Shown: positions 7,138-14,867 of the stretch, piece after piece
Position numbering within the stretch: the first letter of the stretch is position 1
How the letters are laid out: each line of letters opens with the position of its first letter
Source: Blastococcus sp. CT_GayMR20
GTDB taxonomy: Bacteria; Actinomycetota; Actinomycetes; Mycobacteriales; Geodermatophilaceae
Direction: 5' to 3'
Assembly: GCF_004570345.1 (NCBI RefSeq)
Contig: NZ_SPQM01000112.1
Span: 1-16,057 of the forward strand
DNA length: 16,057 bases
Notes under the pieces: model-generated
The model's database searches: none
What the model was told of the DNA's origin: nothing
What the model saw: the letters and a program-made list of their open reading frames with translations, nothing else
Program-made: the position numbers and the translations under genes

Positions 7138-7517
7138 TGGATGCCGCCGGTGGTGTCGAGTCGGTCGCAGGCCTCGACGATCGCCGAGGCGTACCGGCGC
7201 CCCTCCGCGGGCGTGAGCTCGACGTCGGCTTCTGACAGGTAGATCACCGGCTCGCCGGCCTTGTAGACGACCGCGGATTCGTCGACCATCACGTCGTCGA
7301 GCTGCTGCACGCACACCTCGAGCGGCGCGCCCACCTCGCCGGCGAACACTCCGCCGCGGGCGACCGTCGGGGCGGTCCACACGTGCGTGATGACCGCCCC
7401 GTTCATGTCCGACCCGACGCGGGTTACCTCGGCCCAGCCTGGGCGCGGAACCGCGAACGCACGCTGGGCGGCGTCGGGGTGCTGTATCTGGGCAGCCGGG
7501 TCCGTACTCTCGATCAT
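7134..7517 (-). CDS. DUF6907-like small protein, first gene of recombinase operon
   Basis: This is a 127-aa protein from the ATG at 7517, chosen because an AGAAAGG stretch lies upstream. A longer frame to 7577 would run into a strong hairpin. The C-terminal half (VIYLSEADVELTPAEGRRYASAIVEACDRLD) has the pattern of a beta strand, then a T-P-x-x-x-R helix ending in A-D-R-L-D, seen in small actinobacterial proteins of the DUF6907 type that often occur in phages and integrative plasmids. Function is unknown. Its position directly before two coupled recombinase genes (GTGA overlap at 7137-7134) suggests a directionality or accessory factor, but it has no recognisable DNA-binding helix-turn-helix, so that is an inference. 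Confidence 0.6.
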   Translation of the reverse strand: MIESTDPAAQIQHPDAAQRAFAVPRPGWAEVTRVGSDMNGAVITHVWTAPTVARGGVFAGEVGAPLEVCVQQLDDVMVDESAVVYKAGEPVIYLSEADVELTPAEGRRYASAIVEACDRLDTTGGIQ

Positions 7518-7553
7518 GGGTCTCTTGCCTTTCTGAGGATGGCGAGGGATCAA

Positions 7554-7588
7554 GGTCCCGGCCCGGTGTGACACCACCGGGCGGGACC
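7554..7588. repeat. Long inverted repeat near element end
   Basis: 7554-7568 pairs with 7575-7588 (GGTCCC-G-GCCCGGTG against CACCGGGC-GGGACC, one bulged G) around a TGACAC loop. It lies between the first gene of the recombinase operon and the comM junction. It could be a terminator shielding the host operon from the element, or a binding site for the recombinase or an accessory factor. No T run is seen. Confidence 0.55.
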
Positions 7589-7594
7589 GGCTTA

Positions 7595-7612
7595 ACGCCG
7601 ATAACTAGGCGT
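7595..7612. other. Candidate attachment-site core (attR)
   Basis: ACGCC (7595-7599) and GGCGT (7608-7612) are inverted around the 8-base spacer GATAACTA. This is the layout expected for the paired core sites of a tyrosine recombinase, with the less GC-rich spacer as the exchange region. It lies just before recognisable comM sequence at 7633. The other attachment site is outside the window, so the identity of the core cannot be confirmed. The crossover could lie anywhere up to 7633. Confidence 0.35.
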
Positions 7613-8907
7613 GTCTCGACCGTGGCATTGCCCTCGCCCTCGCTGCCGGTGTCCTGGCCGCGTCCGGCGCCGTCCCGGAGAAGGCCGTCGACCGGTTGGT
7701 GCTGCTCGGTGAACTGGGACTCGACGGCTCGGTCCGCGCGATCCGGGGCGTGCTGCCGTCGGTGCTCGCCGCGGCCCGGGCCGGCCACGCGCAGGTCGTC
7801 GTCCCGGCGGCGAACGCCGACGAGGCGGCCCTCGTCGAGAGCGTCGAGGTACTCGGTGTGCGCACGCTCGGCGAGGTCGTCGAGCACCTCGCCGGTCGGA
7901 CGGCGCTGGCCGCGCACGTCGCCGGACCGCGGTCGGCGGCGCAGCCCGGACCCGATCTCGCGGACGTCGTCGGCCAGGCGGCCGGCCGGCGGGCGGTCGA
8001 GGTGGCGGCCGCCGGCGGGCACCACGTGTTCCTGACCGGTCCGCCGGGCGCCGGCAAGACCATGCTGGCCGAGCGGCTGCCCGGTCTGCTCCCGCCCCTG
8101 GACGAGCAGGCGGCACTCGAGGTGAGCGCCATCCACTCGGTCGCGGGGACCCTGGCGCCCAGTGCCCCGCTGGTCACGCGGCCGACGTTCGAGGCGCCGC
8201 ACCACTCGGCCTCGATGGCCGCCCTCATCGGTGGCGGATCGGGCCAGATCCGGCCGGGCGCGCTCTGCCGGGCTCACCGGGGAGTGCTGTTCCTCGACGA
8301 GGCACCCGAGTTCCCGCGGGCGGTCCTCGACACGCTCCGGCAGCCGCTGGAGCGGGGACAGGTCACGATCCAGCGGGCGTCCGGCTCCGCCACCTTCCCC
8401 TGCCGGGCGCAGCTGGTGCTCGCGGCCAACCCGTGCCCCTGCGCGAGCGCCGCAGGGGACACGGCCTGCACCTGCAGCCCGCTGGAACGGCGCCGGTACC
8501 AGTCACGGCTGTCGGGACCGCTGCTGGACCGCATCGACCTCCGGGTGGACCTTCCGCCGGTCACCCGGGCCGCCTGGCTCGACGGCATGGGCACCCCGGA
8601 GCCGACTGCGGACGTCGCCCGTCGCGTCCTCGCCGCGCGGACGACCGCCGCCGAGCGGCTGGCCGGCACCGGCCTCTCGGTGAACAGCCAGGTGCCGGGC
8701 CGGCTGCTGCGGGAGCGGTGGGCGATACCGCGACAGTCGCTGCAGCTGGCGGAGCGGGCCCTGGAGCGCGGAGCGCTGTCCGTCCGGGGGTTCGACCGGG
8801 TCCTCCGGGTGGCGTGGACCCTGGCCGACCTCGCCGGCCGGCCCGTCCCCGGCAGCGACGAGATCGCCGAGGCCCTGGGCATGCGCCTGCAGCGGGCCGT
8901 CGCATGA
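7609..8907 (+). pseudogene. comM: comM/yifB (Mg-chelatase-like AAA+ ATPase), 5' end removed by insertion
   Basis: ComM/YifB is a hexameric helicase that promotes branch migration when transformed DNA is integrated. The open frame begins after the TAG at 7606-7608 and is unmistakably ComM from about 7633 (LALAAGVLAASGAVP, then VLLGELGLDG). Walker A GPPGAGKT is at about 8038-8061, Walker B VLFLDEAPEF at about 8284-8313, and the Cys-rich NPCPC region near 8430-8480. The C-terminal Mg-chelatase lid (IPRQSLQLAERALERGALSVRGFDRVLRVAWTL split over two segments) is intact. About 75-95 N-terminal residues are missing compared with the family's roughly 500. A shortened protein could start at the TTG at 7696 (403 aa) and would keep the ATPase core but lose the N-terminal domain. 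The stop overlaps the dprA start (ATGA). Confidence 0.85.
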
Positions 8908-10160
8908 CGCTCGACGAGGACCTCGAGGAGGGGGCGGGAGCGCAGGCCGTGCCGGGGGAGGTACACCCCGCGGTTCGACGGGCCCGCGCCTGGCTCAGCC
9001 GCGTCTGCGAACCCGGCACCGTGGACTTCTGGCGTTACGTGGACGACGTCGGTCCGCTGGAGGCGGTGCGCACGATGCGGTCGGGATCGGCGCCGGAGCG
9101 GCTCCGGGCGGTGGTGGGTGCGCGGGCTGCGCAGGACGAGAGCCTCGCGGACCTGCTCCGAGCCGAGAGGTGCGGCGCGCGGCTCGTCGTGCCTGAGGAC
9201 CCTGAGTGGCCGGCCCTGCCGCTGCACGCACTCACCGTCGCGGTGGCCGACGAGCCCATGGACCCCGAGCGACAGTCCGACCGGACACTCGCCCCCGTGC
9301 CGCCGGTGGCGCTGTGGGTACGCGGGCCCGCGCGGCTGGACGAGCTGGTCGAACGGTCGGTGGCGATCGTGGGCTCCCGCGCGTCGACCGCGTACGGCGA
9401 GCACGTCGCGGGCGAGCTCGGCCACCAGTTGGGGGAGCGGGGCTGGACGGTGGTCTCCGGCGGTGCGTTCGGCATCGACGCCGCCGCGCACCGCGGAGCG
9501 CTCGCCGCCGAGGCGCCCACCGTCGCGGTGCTCGCGTGCGGTGTCGACCGGCCCTATCCGGCCTCGCACGGCGCGCTGTTCACCCGGATCGCCGAGACCG
9601 GCCTGCTCGTCAGCGAGTGGCCGCCCGGCTGCGCACCCCTGCGGCACCGCTTCCTGGTGCGGAACCGGCTGATCGCGGCCCTCACCCGCGGAACGGTGGT
9701 CGTCGAGGCGGCCGCACGATCGGGCGCGCAGGCGACCGCCAAGCGGGCCCGCAGGCTCGGCCGGGAGGTCCTCGTCGTTCCCGGCCCGGTGACGTCGGCG
9801 ATGTCGGTCGGGTGCCACGAGCTGCTGCGCGACCGCGAGGAAGGGGCGACCCTGGTCGCATCGGCGGCACACGTCATCGAGGCGGTCGGCGGGATCGGCA
9901 CCGACCTGGCCGCTCCGCCGGAACGGCCGGGCGGGGCCCGGGACGGGCTGTCCGACCTCGCCGCGCGCGTTCTCGACGCCTGTCCGGTGCGCATCGGCGT
10001 CGGTCCCGAGCGGCTCGCGACCATCGCCGGCTGCGACGTCCTCGACGTCCTGCGGGTGTTGCCCGCGCTGGAACTGGCCGACCTCGTGCAGTGGACCGGC
10101 ACCGGCTGGCGGCTCACGCCGCCACCGAAGCGAGGGCGCGACCCCGGCGCGGCGGCTTGA
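8904..10160 (+). CDS. dprA: DNA-processing protein DprA
   Basis: This is a 418-aa protein that binds incoming single-stranded DNA and loads RecA during natural transformation, in the cytoplasm. The ATG at 8904 overlaps the comM stop (ATGA), which fixes the start. Domains are an N-terminal helical region (about 20-100), a Rossmann-type DprA core (about 130-330) and a C-terminal winged-helix-like domain (about 348-405). Core motifs are [13 protein letters not shown] (153-164), [14 protein letters not shown] (183-196), the [10 protein letters not shown] segment, [12 protein letters not shown] and the VVEA segment. Length is normal for actinobacterial DprA, and all recognisable motifs are intact. 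Translation was probably coupled to comM, so the upstream insertion may lower expression. Confidence 0.95.
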   Translation: MTLDEDLEEGAGAQAVPGEVHPAVRRARAWLSRVCEPGTVDFWRYVDDVGPLEAVRTMRSGSAPERLRAVVGARAAQDESLADLLRAERCGARLVVPEDPEWPALPLHALTVAVADEPMDPERQSDRTLAPVPPVALWVRGPARLDELVERSVAIVGSRASTAYGEHVAGELGHQLGERGWTVVSGGAFGIDAAAHRGALAAEAPTVAVLACGVDRPYPASHGALFTRIAETGLLVSEWPPGCAPLRHRFLVRNRLIAALTRGTVVVEAAARSGAQATAKRARRLGREVLVVPGPVTSAMSVGCHELLRDREEGATLVASAAHVIEAVGGIGTDLAAPPERPGGARDGLSDLAARVLDACPVRIGVGPERLATIAGCDVLDVLRVLPALELADLVQWTGTGWRLTPPPKRGRDPGAAA

Positions 10161-10191
10161 CGCTTCCCGGACGCCGTCGGACGGTTCCGAG

Positions 10192-11127
10192 GTGACCACG
10201 GGGACGGCCGCCGCGCGCGCGGCGCTGCCGCCTGCCCTGGCCGAGGCCCTCGACGGGTACGAGGACCACCTGCGGACCCAGCGGGACCTGTCCGAGCACA
10301 CCGTCCGCGGCTACGTGACCGATGCGGTCGGGCTGCTCGAGCACCTGGCGCGGCGGGGCGGGGTCCAGGTCGACGAGCTCGACCTCGCGGTGCTGCGCAG
10401 CTGGCTCGCCCAGGGGCGCACCCGCGGCCACAGCCGGGCGACCACCGCGCGCCACGCGGCCTCGGCCCGCTCGTTCACCGCCTGGCTGCGCCGCACCGGG
10501 CTCACCCCCGAGGACGTCGGCCTGCGCCTGGTGAGCCCGAAGGCCCGCCGGACGCTGCCCGACGTCCTCGCACCCGAGCAGGCCCGCGCGGTCGTCGAGT
10601 CCACCGCGGGCGCGGAGGAGCCGGTGGGCCTCCGCGACGCCGTGGTGCTCGAGCTGCTGTACGCCAGCGGCATCCGGGTCAGCGAACTCGTCGGGCTCGA
10701 CGTCGACGACGTGGACCGCGGCCGCCGCCTGCTCCGCGTGCTGGGCAAGGGCCGCAAGGAGCGCAGCGTGCCCTACGGCGCCCCGGCGGAGCAGGCTCTC
10801 GACGCCTGGCTCACCCGCGGCCGACCGGCACTGGCCACGCCCGACTCGGGACCGGCGCTGCTGCTGGGTGCCCGAGGCAGGCGGCTCGACGCCCGGGAGG
10901 CCCGGCGGACCGTGCACGCCGCCGTCGCGAGTACGCCCGGCGCACCGGACATCGGCCCGCACGGTCTCCGTCACTCGGCGGCCACGCACGTGCTCGAGGG
11001 CGGCGCGGACCTGCGCTCCGTCCAGGAACTGCTCGGCCACGCTAGCCTCGCGACGACCCAGATCTACACGCACGTGACGGTCGAGCGGCTCCGTGCGGTC
11101 CATGCCCAGGCGCATCCCCGCGCGTGA
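10192..11127 (+). CDS. xerC: XerC-type tyrosine recombinase (chromosome dimer resolution)
   Basis: This is a 311-aa protein, the normal Xer length, from the GTG at 10192, 31 bases after dprA. It has a core-binding domain at about 15-115 and a catalytic domain at about 125-305. The active-site residues are Arg162 (ASGIRVSEL), Lys186 (VLGKGRKE), His257 and Arg260 (HGLRH), His283 (LLGHAS) and Tyr292 (TQIYTHV). XerC with XerD resolves chromosome dimers at dif near the division site. The position after dprA and before the sigma factor and rpsB is the usual actinobacterial place for this gene. It is more canonical than the two element recombinases and differs from them in sequence, so it belongs to the host. 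Confidence 0.93.
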   Translation: MTTGTAAARAALPPALAEALDGYEDHLRTQRDLSEHTVRGYVTDAVGLLEHLARRGGVQVDELDLAVLRSWLAQGRTRGHSRATTARHAASARSFTAWLRRTGLTPEDVGLRLVSPKARRTLPDVLAPEQARAVVESTAGAEEPVGLRDAVVLELLYASGIRVSELVGLDVDDVDRGRRLLRVLGKGRKERSVPYGAPAEQALDAWLTRGRPALATPDSGPALLLGARGRRLDAREARRTVHAAVASTPGAPDIGPHGLRHSAATHVLEGGADLRSVQELLGHASLATTQIYTHVTVERLRAVHAQAHPRA

Positions 11128-11217
11128 GCGGAGAGCTGCGTGCTGAGAGGGTGGCGACAGCCGTGACGGGGCAGGACCAGCGAACGACGACCAGCACGAG
11201 CACCGAGGAGGGCGACC

Positions 11218-12027
11218 GTGCCTGAGGCCACCATCCACCGGCTCGACGAGTACGACGACGCACCCGAGGACGCCGACGCACTCCTCGCCGAGCTGTGGGC
11301 CGACTACGTCGCCAACCGTGATCCCGGCCTCCGCGACCGGCTGATCCTGCACTACGCGCCGCTGGTCAAGTACGTCGCCGGCCGGGTCGGCAGCGGTCTG
11401 CCCGCCCATGTCGAGCAGGCCGACCTCATCTCCTACGGCACGTTCGGCCTCATCGACGCGATCACCCGCTTCGAGCCGACCCGGGAGGTGAAGTTCGAGA
11501 GCTACGCCATGTCCCGCATCCGGGGCGCGATCATCGACGAGCTCCGCAACACCGACTGGATCCCGCGGTCTGTCCGCATGAAGGCCCGGGCATTCGAGCG
11601 GGCCGTCGCCGACCTCGAGGCGAAGTTCCAGCGCACCCCGACCGAGGAGGAGGTCGCCGAGGTCCTGGACATGGACGTCGAGGAGGTCCGCAAGTTCCTC
11701 GGTCAGCTCTCCCTGGTCAACGTGGTCGCGCTCGACGAACTGCTCAGCGATGACGAGGGTGGCTCGCCGCGTCTCGGCGACACCCTGCAGGACTCGACGG
11801 CGCTGGACCCGCAGGCCATGGCCGAGCACGGCGAGGCCCGGCAGCTGCTGGCCCGCGCCGTCGAGCAGCTGCCCGAGCGCGAGAAGGTCGTCGTCAGCCT
11901 CTACTACTTCGAGGGGCTCACCCTCGCCGACATCGGCCGCGTCCTCGGGGTCACCGAGAGCCGCATCTGCCAGCTGCACACCAAGGCCGTGCTCCACCTG
12001 CGCACCAAGCTCGCCGACATCGCGTGA
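11218..12027 (+). CDS. whiG: Sigma factor of the WhiG/FliA family (sigma-28)
   Basis: This is a 269-aa RNA polymerase sigma factor. The GTG at 11218 is preceded by GAGGAGGG at good spacing. Region 2 (about 40-120) has [17 protein letters not shown] and [19 protein letters not shown] followed by DWIPRSVR, the signature of the FliA/WhiG group. Region 3 lies at about 125-175, and region 4 (about 216-265) has [13 protein letters not shown] and a helix-turn-helix at [21 protein letters not shown]. In Streptomyces, WhiG starts late sporulation. In motile actinobacteria the same family may control flagellar genes. Which applies here cannot be told from the window. The 90-base gap after xerC holds no obvious terminator, so read-through from xerC is possible. 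Confidence 0.93.
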   Translation: MPEATIHRLDEYDDAPEDADALLAELWADYVANRDPGLRDRLILHYAPLVKYVAGRVGSGLPAHVEQADLISYGTFGLIDAITRFEPTREVKFESYAMSRIRGAIIDELRNTDWIPRSVRMKARAFERAVADLEAKFQRTPTEEEVAEVLDMDVEEVRKFLGQLSLVNVVALDELLSDDEGGSPRLGDTLQDSTALDPQAMAEHGEARQLLARAVEQLPEREKVVVSLYYFEGLTLADIGRVLGVTESRICQLHTKAVLHLRTKLADIA

Positions 12028-12030
12028 GCC

Positions 12031-12981
12031 TCATGGGCGGCCCCACTCGTACGTGGCCCGCCCCGGAGCAGTGAGCTCGCGCAGCGACCGGTCGGGTCGC
12101 TCGACGCGCACCGCCAGATCGGCGACCGAGCAGTTGCGCACCCGGTGCTCCCCGCCGTCGGGGCCGGCGTAGTCCCACGTCACGAACGCGTCGGGCGGCG
12201 CGGAGACCGACGCGCTGACGGTGCAGGCGGCACCGGGCAGTCGCAGCACGCAACCGTCGTCGGCCGCGGTCACGCCCACGCGCCGACCGAGGCCGCCGAG
12301 CGCCAGCCGCTCCCCGTCCAGGCTGATCGCACCGTTCGCGACCCAGGGCGTGGTCACGGGGCCGATGCGGATCCGGCCGATCGCCACGTCGAGCCAGGTG
12401 TCCGCGCCGGTGCCCTCGAACGCCAGACCGGAGAGCCAGATCCACTGCTGCGCGTGCTGCTCGCCCCAGTTGTGGCCGATCATCCCCGGCCAGCCGGCGA
12501 CGTCGACGGTCTCGCCGTCGAGCGTCAGCGTGCCGTCGAAGACCGTCGTCGGGCTGGGCGAGACCAGCTTCGTGCGGGGCAGCCGCGCGGTGTACATCCA
12601 GCTCCGGGGCAGGTGCCGCAGCGGCGCCTGGTCCGAGCGGTGATGGAGCGACCAGTTCGCGGCAAGGCCGGGAGAGCCGATCGACCCGGCGATGGCGGCG
12701 GCGCCGAACGTGCTGTCGCCCAGCCGGATCCAGCCGCCGTCCCCGCTGGCGGGCTCTCCGGTCTCGACGCGCACGGCTCGGGGACCGGGCCGGTCGCGGT
12801 CGAACCAGGTGAACCACAGCTGGCCGGTCGGCCGGCCGCCCGGCGGCTGCGAGACCGTGTAGCGGATCCACACGCCCCGCGGCTCGCTGGGGGAGACCGC
12901 GCGCAGGTAGAAGCTCTCGTAGTGCCCACGCCCGGCCGGGACATCGGGCCAGCGCGGCGCGGTCGCATCCACCGCCGCCAT
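12031..12981 (-). CDS. Uncharacterised lipocalin-like protein (HNWG motif)
   Basis: This is a 316-aa protein with no signal peptide and no membrane helix, rich in Trp and in short beta strands (WIRYTVS, GQLWFTWFDRD, QQWIWLSGLAFEG). The motif GHNWG at residues 169-173, followed by a W-x-W pair, resembles the HNWG signature of the CrtC/AttH-type double-lipocalin proteins, a superfamily that includes hydroxyneurosporene synthase and tocopherol-cyclase-like proteins. I therefore infer a beta-barrel protein that binds or modifies a lipid-like molecule. The substrate is unknown and the family link rests on motif resemblance. It meets whiG tail to tail with 3 bases between the stop codons. The ATG at 12981 lacks a Shine-Dalgarno sequence and sits 7 bases after a -10-like TACCCT. 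Confidence 0.65.
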   Translation of the reverse strand: MAAVDATAPRWPDVPAGRGHYESFYLRAVSPSEPRGVWIRYTVSQPPGGRPTGQLWFTWFDRDRPGPRAVRVETGEPASGDGGWIRLGDSTFGAAAIAGSIGSPGLAANWSLHHRSDQAPLRHLPRSWMYTARLPRTKLVSPSPTTVFDGTLTLDGETVDVAGWPGMIGHNWGEQHAQQWIWLSGLAFEGTGADTWLDVAIGRIRIGPVTTPWVANGAISLDGERLALGGLGRRVGVTAADDGCVLRLPGAACTVSASVSAPPDAFVTWDYAGPDGGEHRVRNCSVADLAVRVERPDRSLRELTAPGRATYEWGRP

Positions 12982-12988
12982 GCGAGGC

Positions 12989-13018
12989 AGGGTAGTGAAG
13001 CGCAGCTCGTCGGGTCAG
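12989..13018 (-). promoter_or_regulatory. Possible leaderless promoter of the lipocalin-like gene
   Basis: CTGACC (13018-13013) and TACCCT (12994-12989) on the minus strand are 18 bases apart, and the ATG follows after 7 bases. The -35 box overlaps the stop of the M23 gene, so this promoter would be independent of upstream transcription. Confidence 0.4.
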
Positions 13019-13521
13019 CCCGGCGGCAGCAGGCGGACCCGCGGCGGCCGCAGCAGCGTGAGCGGGTCGAGGTAGACCTCCTCCCGGCGGGCGCCCCAGT
13101 GCAGGCAGGCCTCGACGGGGCACCCGAGGTGACCGCCGACCAGCATGCCGATGGGCGATCCGCCGGTCACCCGTGCGCCGGCGCCGACCGACGGATCGAC
13201 CGGCTCGTACGTCGTCCGCAGGCCGTTCGGATGGTCGATGCTCACCACCGGCCGGCCGGCGACCATCCCGGCGAACACGACCACCCCGTCACCGGCGGCC
13301 AGGACCGGGCTCCACGGCGTCCCGCGCAGGTCGACGCCGCGGTGTCCGGCGGCGAACGGATGGGGGAGGCGGTCGAAGGGCCGGGTCACCGTCAGGCGGC
13401 CGTCCATCGGCGCGACCCAGGGAACCGGAGCCGGGGCAGGGGAGGTCTCGGCGCCGGCCGCGGCAGGCGCGAGGGCTGCGGCGAGGACGACGAGCACAGG
13501 GAGCAGGTAGCGGGCACGCAT
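13015..13521 (-). CDS. Secreted M23-family (LytM-like) peptidase
   Basis: This is a 168-aa protein. The ATG at 13521 is chosen because it gives a proper signal peptide (MRARYLLPVLVVLAAALAPAAAGA, cleavage near residue 24) and has CGAGGG upstream. The longer frame adds an Arg-rich stretch without sense. Residues about 40-155 form the LytM fold. The metal-binding pair is His60 and Asp64 (GHRGVD). The usual H-x-H motif is C-L-H here (Cys139, His141), so the metal ligand His141 is kept but the first histidine is replaced. Lipid anchoring is not evident, so it is likely exported to the cell wall. Some M23 proteins next to rpsB in actinobacteria share this form as far as I recall. It may be a weak or non-catalytic cell-wall factor. 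Confidence 0.85.
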   Translation of the reverse strand: MRARYLLPVLVVLAAALAPAAAGAETSPAPAPVPWVAPMDGRLTVTRPFDRLPHPFAAGHRGVDLRGTPWSPVLAAGDGVVVFAGMVAGRPVVSIDHPNGLRTTYEPVDPSVGAGARVTGGSPIGMLVGGHLGCPVEACLHWGARREEVYLDPLTLLRPPRVRLLPPG

Positions 13522-13615
13522 GACCCGACCCTCGGGTGGGACGGCGCCTGGGAGGACCGGCGGAGCGGATCTGTGGACGGCCGGACGGCTGGGGAAACCG
13601 GCCCCGATCCTCGCG

Positions 13616-13621
13616 TATGCT
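13616..13621 (+). promoter_or_regulatory. Possible -10 box upstream of rpsB
   Basis: TATGCT with GGAAAC 17 bases upstream would start transcription near 13628 and give a leader of about 190 bases before rpsB. The -35 is poor, so this is only a suggestion. The rest of the gap 13522-13817 holds the stem-loop at 13713-13757 and no open frame that looks like a gene. Confidence 0.3.
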
Positions 13622-13712
13622 GTCCGGTGCGGCCCGTTCCGACGGGTCGACTTCGCGCGTCCTCCACCCGCCAACGCGGGGCAGTCGCCACCTCGGTCCC
13701 AGCGGGCAACCG

Positions 13713-13757
13713 CCGGGTGCGTGGCGCCGCTGGACGCCAGGGCGGCGCACCACCCGG
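13713..13757 (+). promoter_or_regulatory. Structured rpsB leader stem-loop
   Basis: CCGGGTG-c-GTG-g-CGCCGC (13713-13730) pairs with GCGGCG-CAC-CACCCGG (13742-13757), a 16-bp stem with two single-base bulges. TGG/CCA can pair inside the loop. It ends 60 bases before the rpsB start. Ribosomal protein operons are often autoregulated through such leaders, so this is a candidate S2-binding element or attenuator. Confidence 0.45.
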
Positions 13758-13817
13758 TGTCCGCGTCACAACCGAGGAGCGCGGCCCACCGGTCGCGCGC
13801 AGATCAGAGAGGCTGCA

Positions 13818-14762
13818 ATGGCAGTCGTCAGCATGAAGCAGCTGCTCGACAGCGGCGTCCACTTCGGGCATCAGACCCGTCGCTGGAACCCGAAGATGAA
13901 GCGCTTCATCTTCACCGAGCGCAACGGCATCTACATCATCGACCTGCAGCAGACGCTGGGGTACATCGACAACGCCTACGAGTTCGTCAAGCAGACGGTC
14001 GCCCACGGCGGCTCGATCCTGTTCGTCGGCACCAAGCGTCAGGCGCAGGAAGTCGTCGCCGAGCAGGCCACGCGCGTGGGCATGCCCTACGTCAACCAGC
14101 GCTGGCTGGGCGGCATGCTCACCAACTTCCAGACCGTGCACAAGCGCCTGCAGCGCCTCAAGGAGCTCGAGGACCTCGAGCAGACCGGCGCGCTGGTCAG
14201 CCTCTCCAAGAAGGAGCAGCTGGTCCTCAGCCGCGAGAAGGCCAAGCTCGAGCGCAGCCTCGGCGGTATCCGCGACATGCAGAAGGTGCCCAGCGCCATC
14301 TGGATCGTGGACACCAAGAAGGAGCACATCGCCGTCGGCGAGGCGCGCAAGCTGAACATCCCGGTCGTCGCGATCCTGGACACCAACTGCGACCCCGACG
14401 AGGTCGACTACAAGATCCCGGGCAACGACGACGCGATCCGCAGCATCACGGTGCTGACGCGCGTCATCGCCGACGCGGTCGCCGAGGGCCTCATGGCCCG
14501 CTCGGCCGCGCAGGCCGACGCCGGCCGCGGCGAGGCCGCGGAGCCGGTCATCGGTGGCGACGAGCCCCTGGCCGACTGGGAGCGCGAGCTCCTGACCGGT
14601 GGGGACGCCTCGGCCGCGCCGGCCGCGGACGCCACCGCAACCCCGCTGCCGGAGACCCCGGCCGAGCCGCCCACGGCCACCGCGAACGAGGTCGCCCCCA
14701 CCGCGGGCGTCCCCGCCACCGGCGACACGAGCACCGGCACCCAGGGCGCCCAGAACGGCTGA
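13818..14762 (+). CDS. rpsB: 30S ribosomal protein S2
   Basis: This is a 314-aa protein. The ATG at 13818 follows a GAGAGG ribosome-binding site and gives the family start [20 protein letters not shown]. Core motifs [30 protein letters not shown] and [10 protein letters not shown], and the strand [12 protein letters not shown], are all present, so the S2 core (about residues 1-228) is complete. S2 joins the small subunit late and is needed for binding of S1-type proteins and mRNA. Residues about 229-314 form a long tail rich in Ala, Pro, Thr and Glu with no fold I recognise. Such tails are common on actinobacterial S2 proteins. The gene is first in rpsB-tsf-pyrH. Confidence 0.97.
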   Translation: MAVVSMKQLLDSGVHFGHQTRRWNPKMKRFIFTERNGIYIIDLQQTLGYIDNAYEFVKQTVAHGGSILFVGTKRQAQEVVAEQATRVGMPYVNQRWLGGMLTNFQTVHKRLQRLKELEDLEQTGALVSLSKKEQLVLSREKAKLERSLGGIRDMQKVPSAIWIVDTKKEHIAVGEARKLNIPVVAILDTNCDPDEVDYKIPGNDDAIRSITVLTRVIADAVAEGLMARSAAQADAGRGEAAEPVIGGDEPLADWERELLTGGDASAAPAADATATPLPETPAEPPTATANEVAPTAGVPATGDTSTGTQGAQNG

Positions 14763-14769
14763 TGCCCGG

Positions 14770-14798
14770 CGCCGTCCCCGCCCGCAGCGGGGACGGCG
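14770..14798 (+). terminator. Stem-loop in the rpsB-tsf gap
   Basis: A perfect 12-bp GC-rich stem (14770-14781 with 14787-14798) closes on a CCGCA loop, 8 bases after the rpsB stop. No T run follows, so it probably acts as an attenuator or mRNA-stability element that lowers tsf relative to rpsB, rather than a full terminator. Confidence 0.6.
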
Positions 14799-14867
14799 TC
14801 CCGGCACGTCCGCACCCGTTCCTGAGTAGCAGTTCCCTCGCACCACCCCAGACCCAGAGGAAGTGAC

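Larger units (their letters stand above)
1..7608. mobile_element. Integrated phage-like element, right-hand part, ending inside comM
   Basis: The region holds a phage tape-measure-like C-terminus at the left edge, a toxin-antitoxin pair, several small genes of mixed orientation, and two tyrosine recombinases at the right end. Immediately right of it lies comM without its 5' end, so this is the right boundary. The exact junction falls between the in-frame TAG at 7606-7608 and the first certain ComM codon at 7633. The left boundary and the 5' part of comM are outside the window. Only one structural phage gene is visible and no lysis genes, so this could be a decayed prophage, a satellite or a composite island. 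Confidence 0.8.

Noticed and set aside
7500..7640. tRNA gene or tRNA fragment as integration site
   Set aside because: No cloverleaf or tRNA 3' end is seen at the junction. The sequence right of it reads as comM.
7138..8277. Upstream continuation of the second recombinase frame on the minus strand
   Set aside because: It is antisense to comM and to the 127-aa gene, is arginine-rich without domains, and the GTGA overlap at 7137 gives a natural start.
8274..11997. Very long minus-strand open frames opposite comM, dprA, xerC and whiG
   Set aside because: High GC content leaves few stop codons in shadow frames. The composition is Arg/Gly/Ala-rich and no family motif is seen, while the plus strand encodes clear genes.
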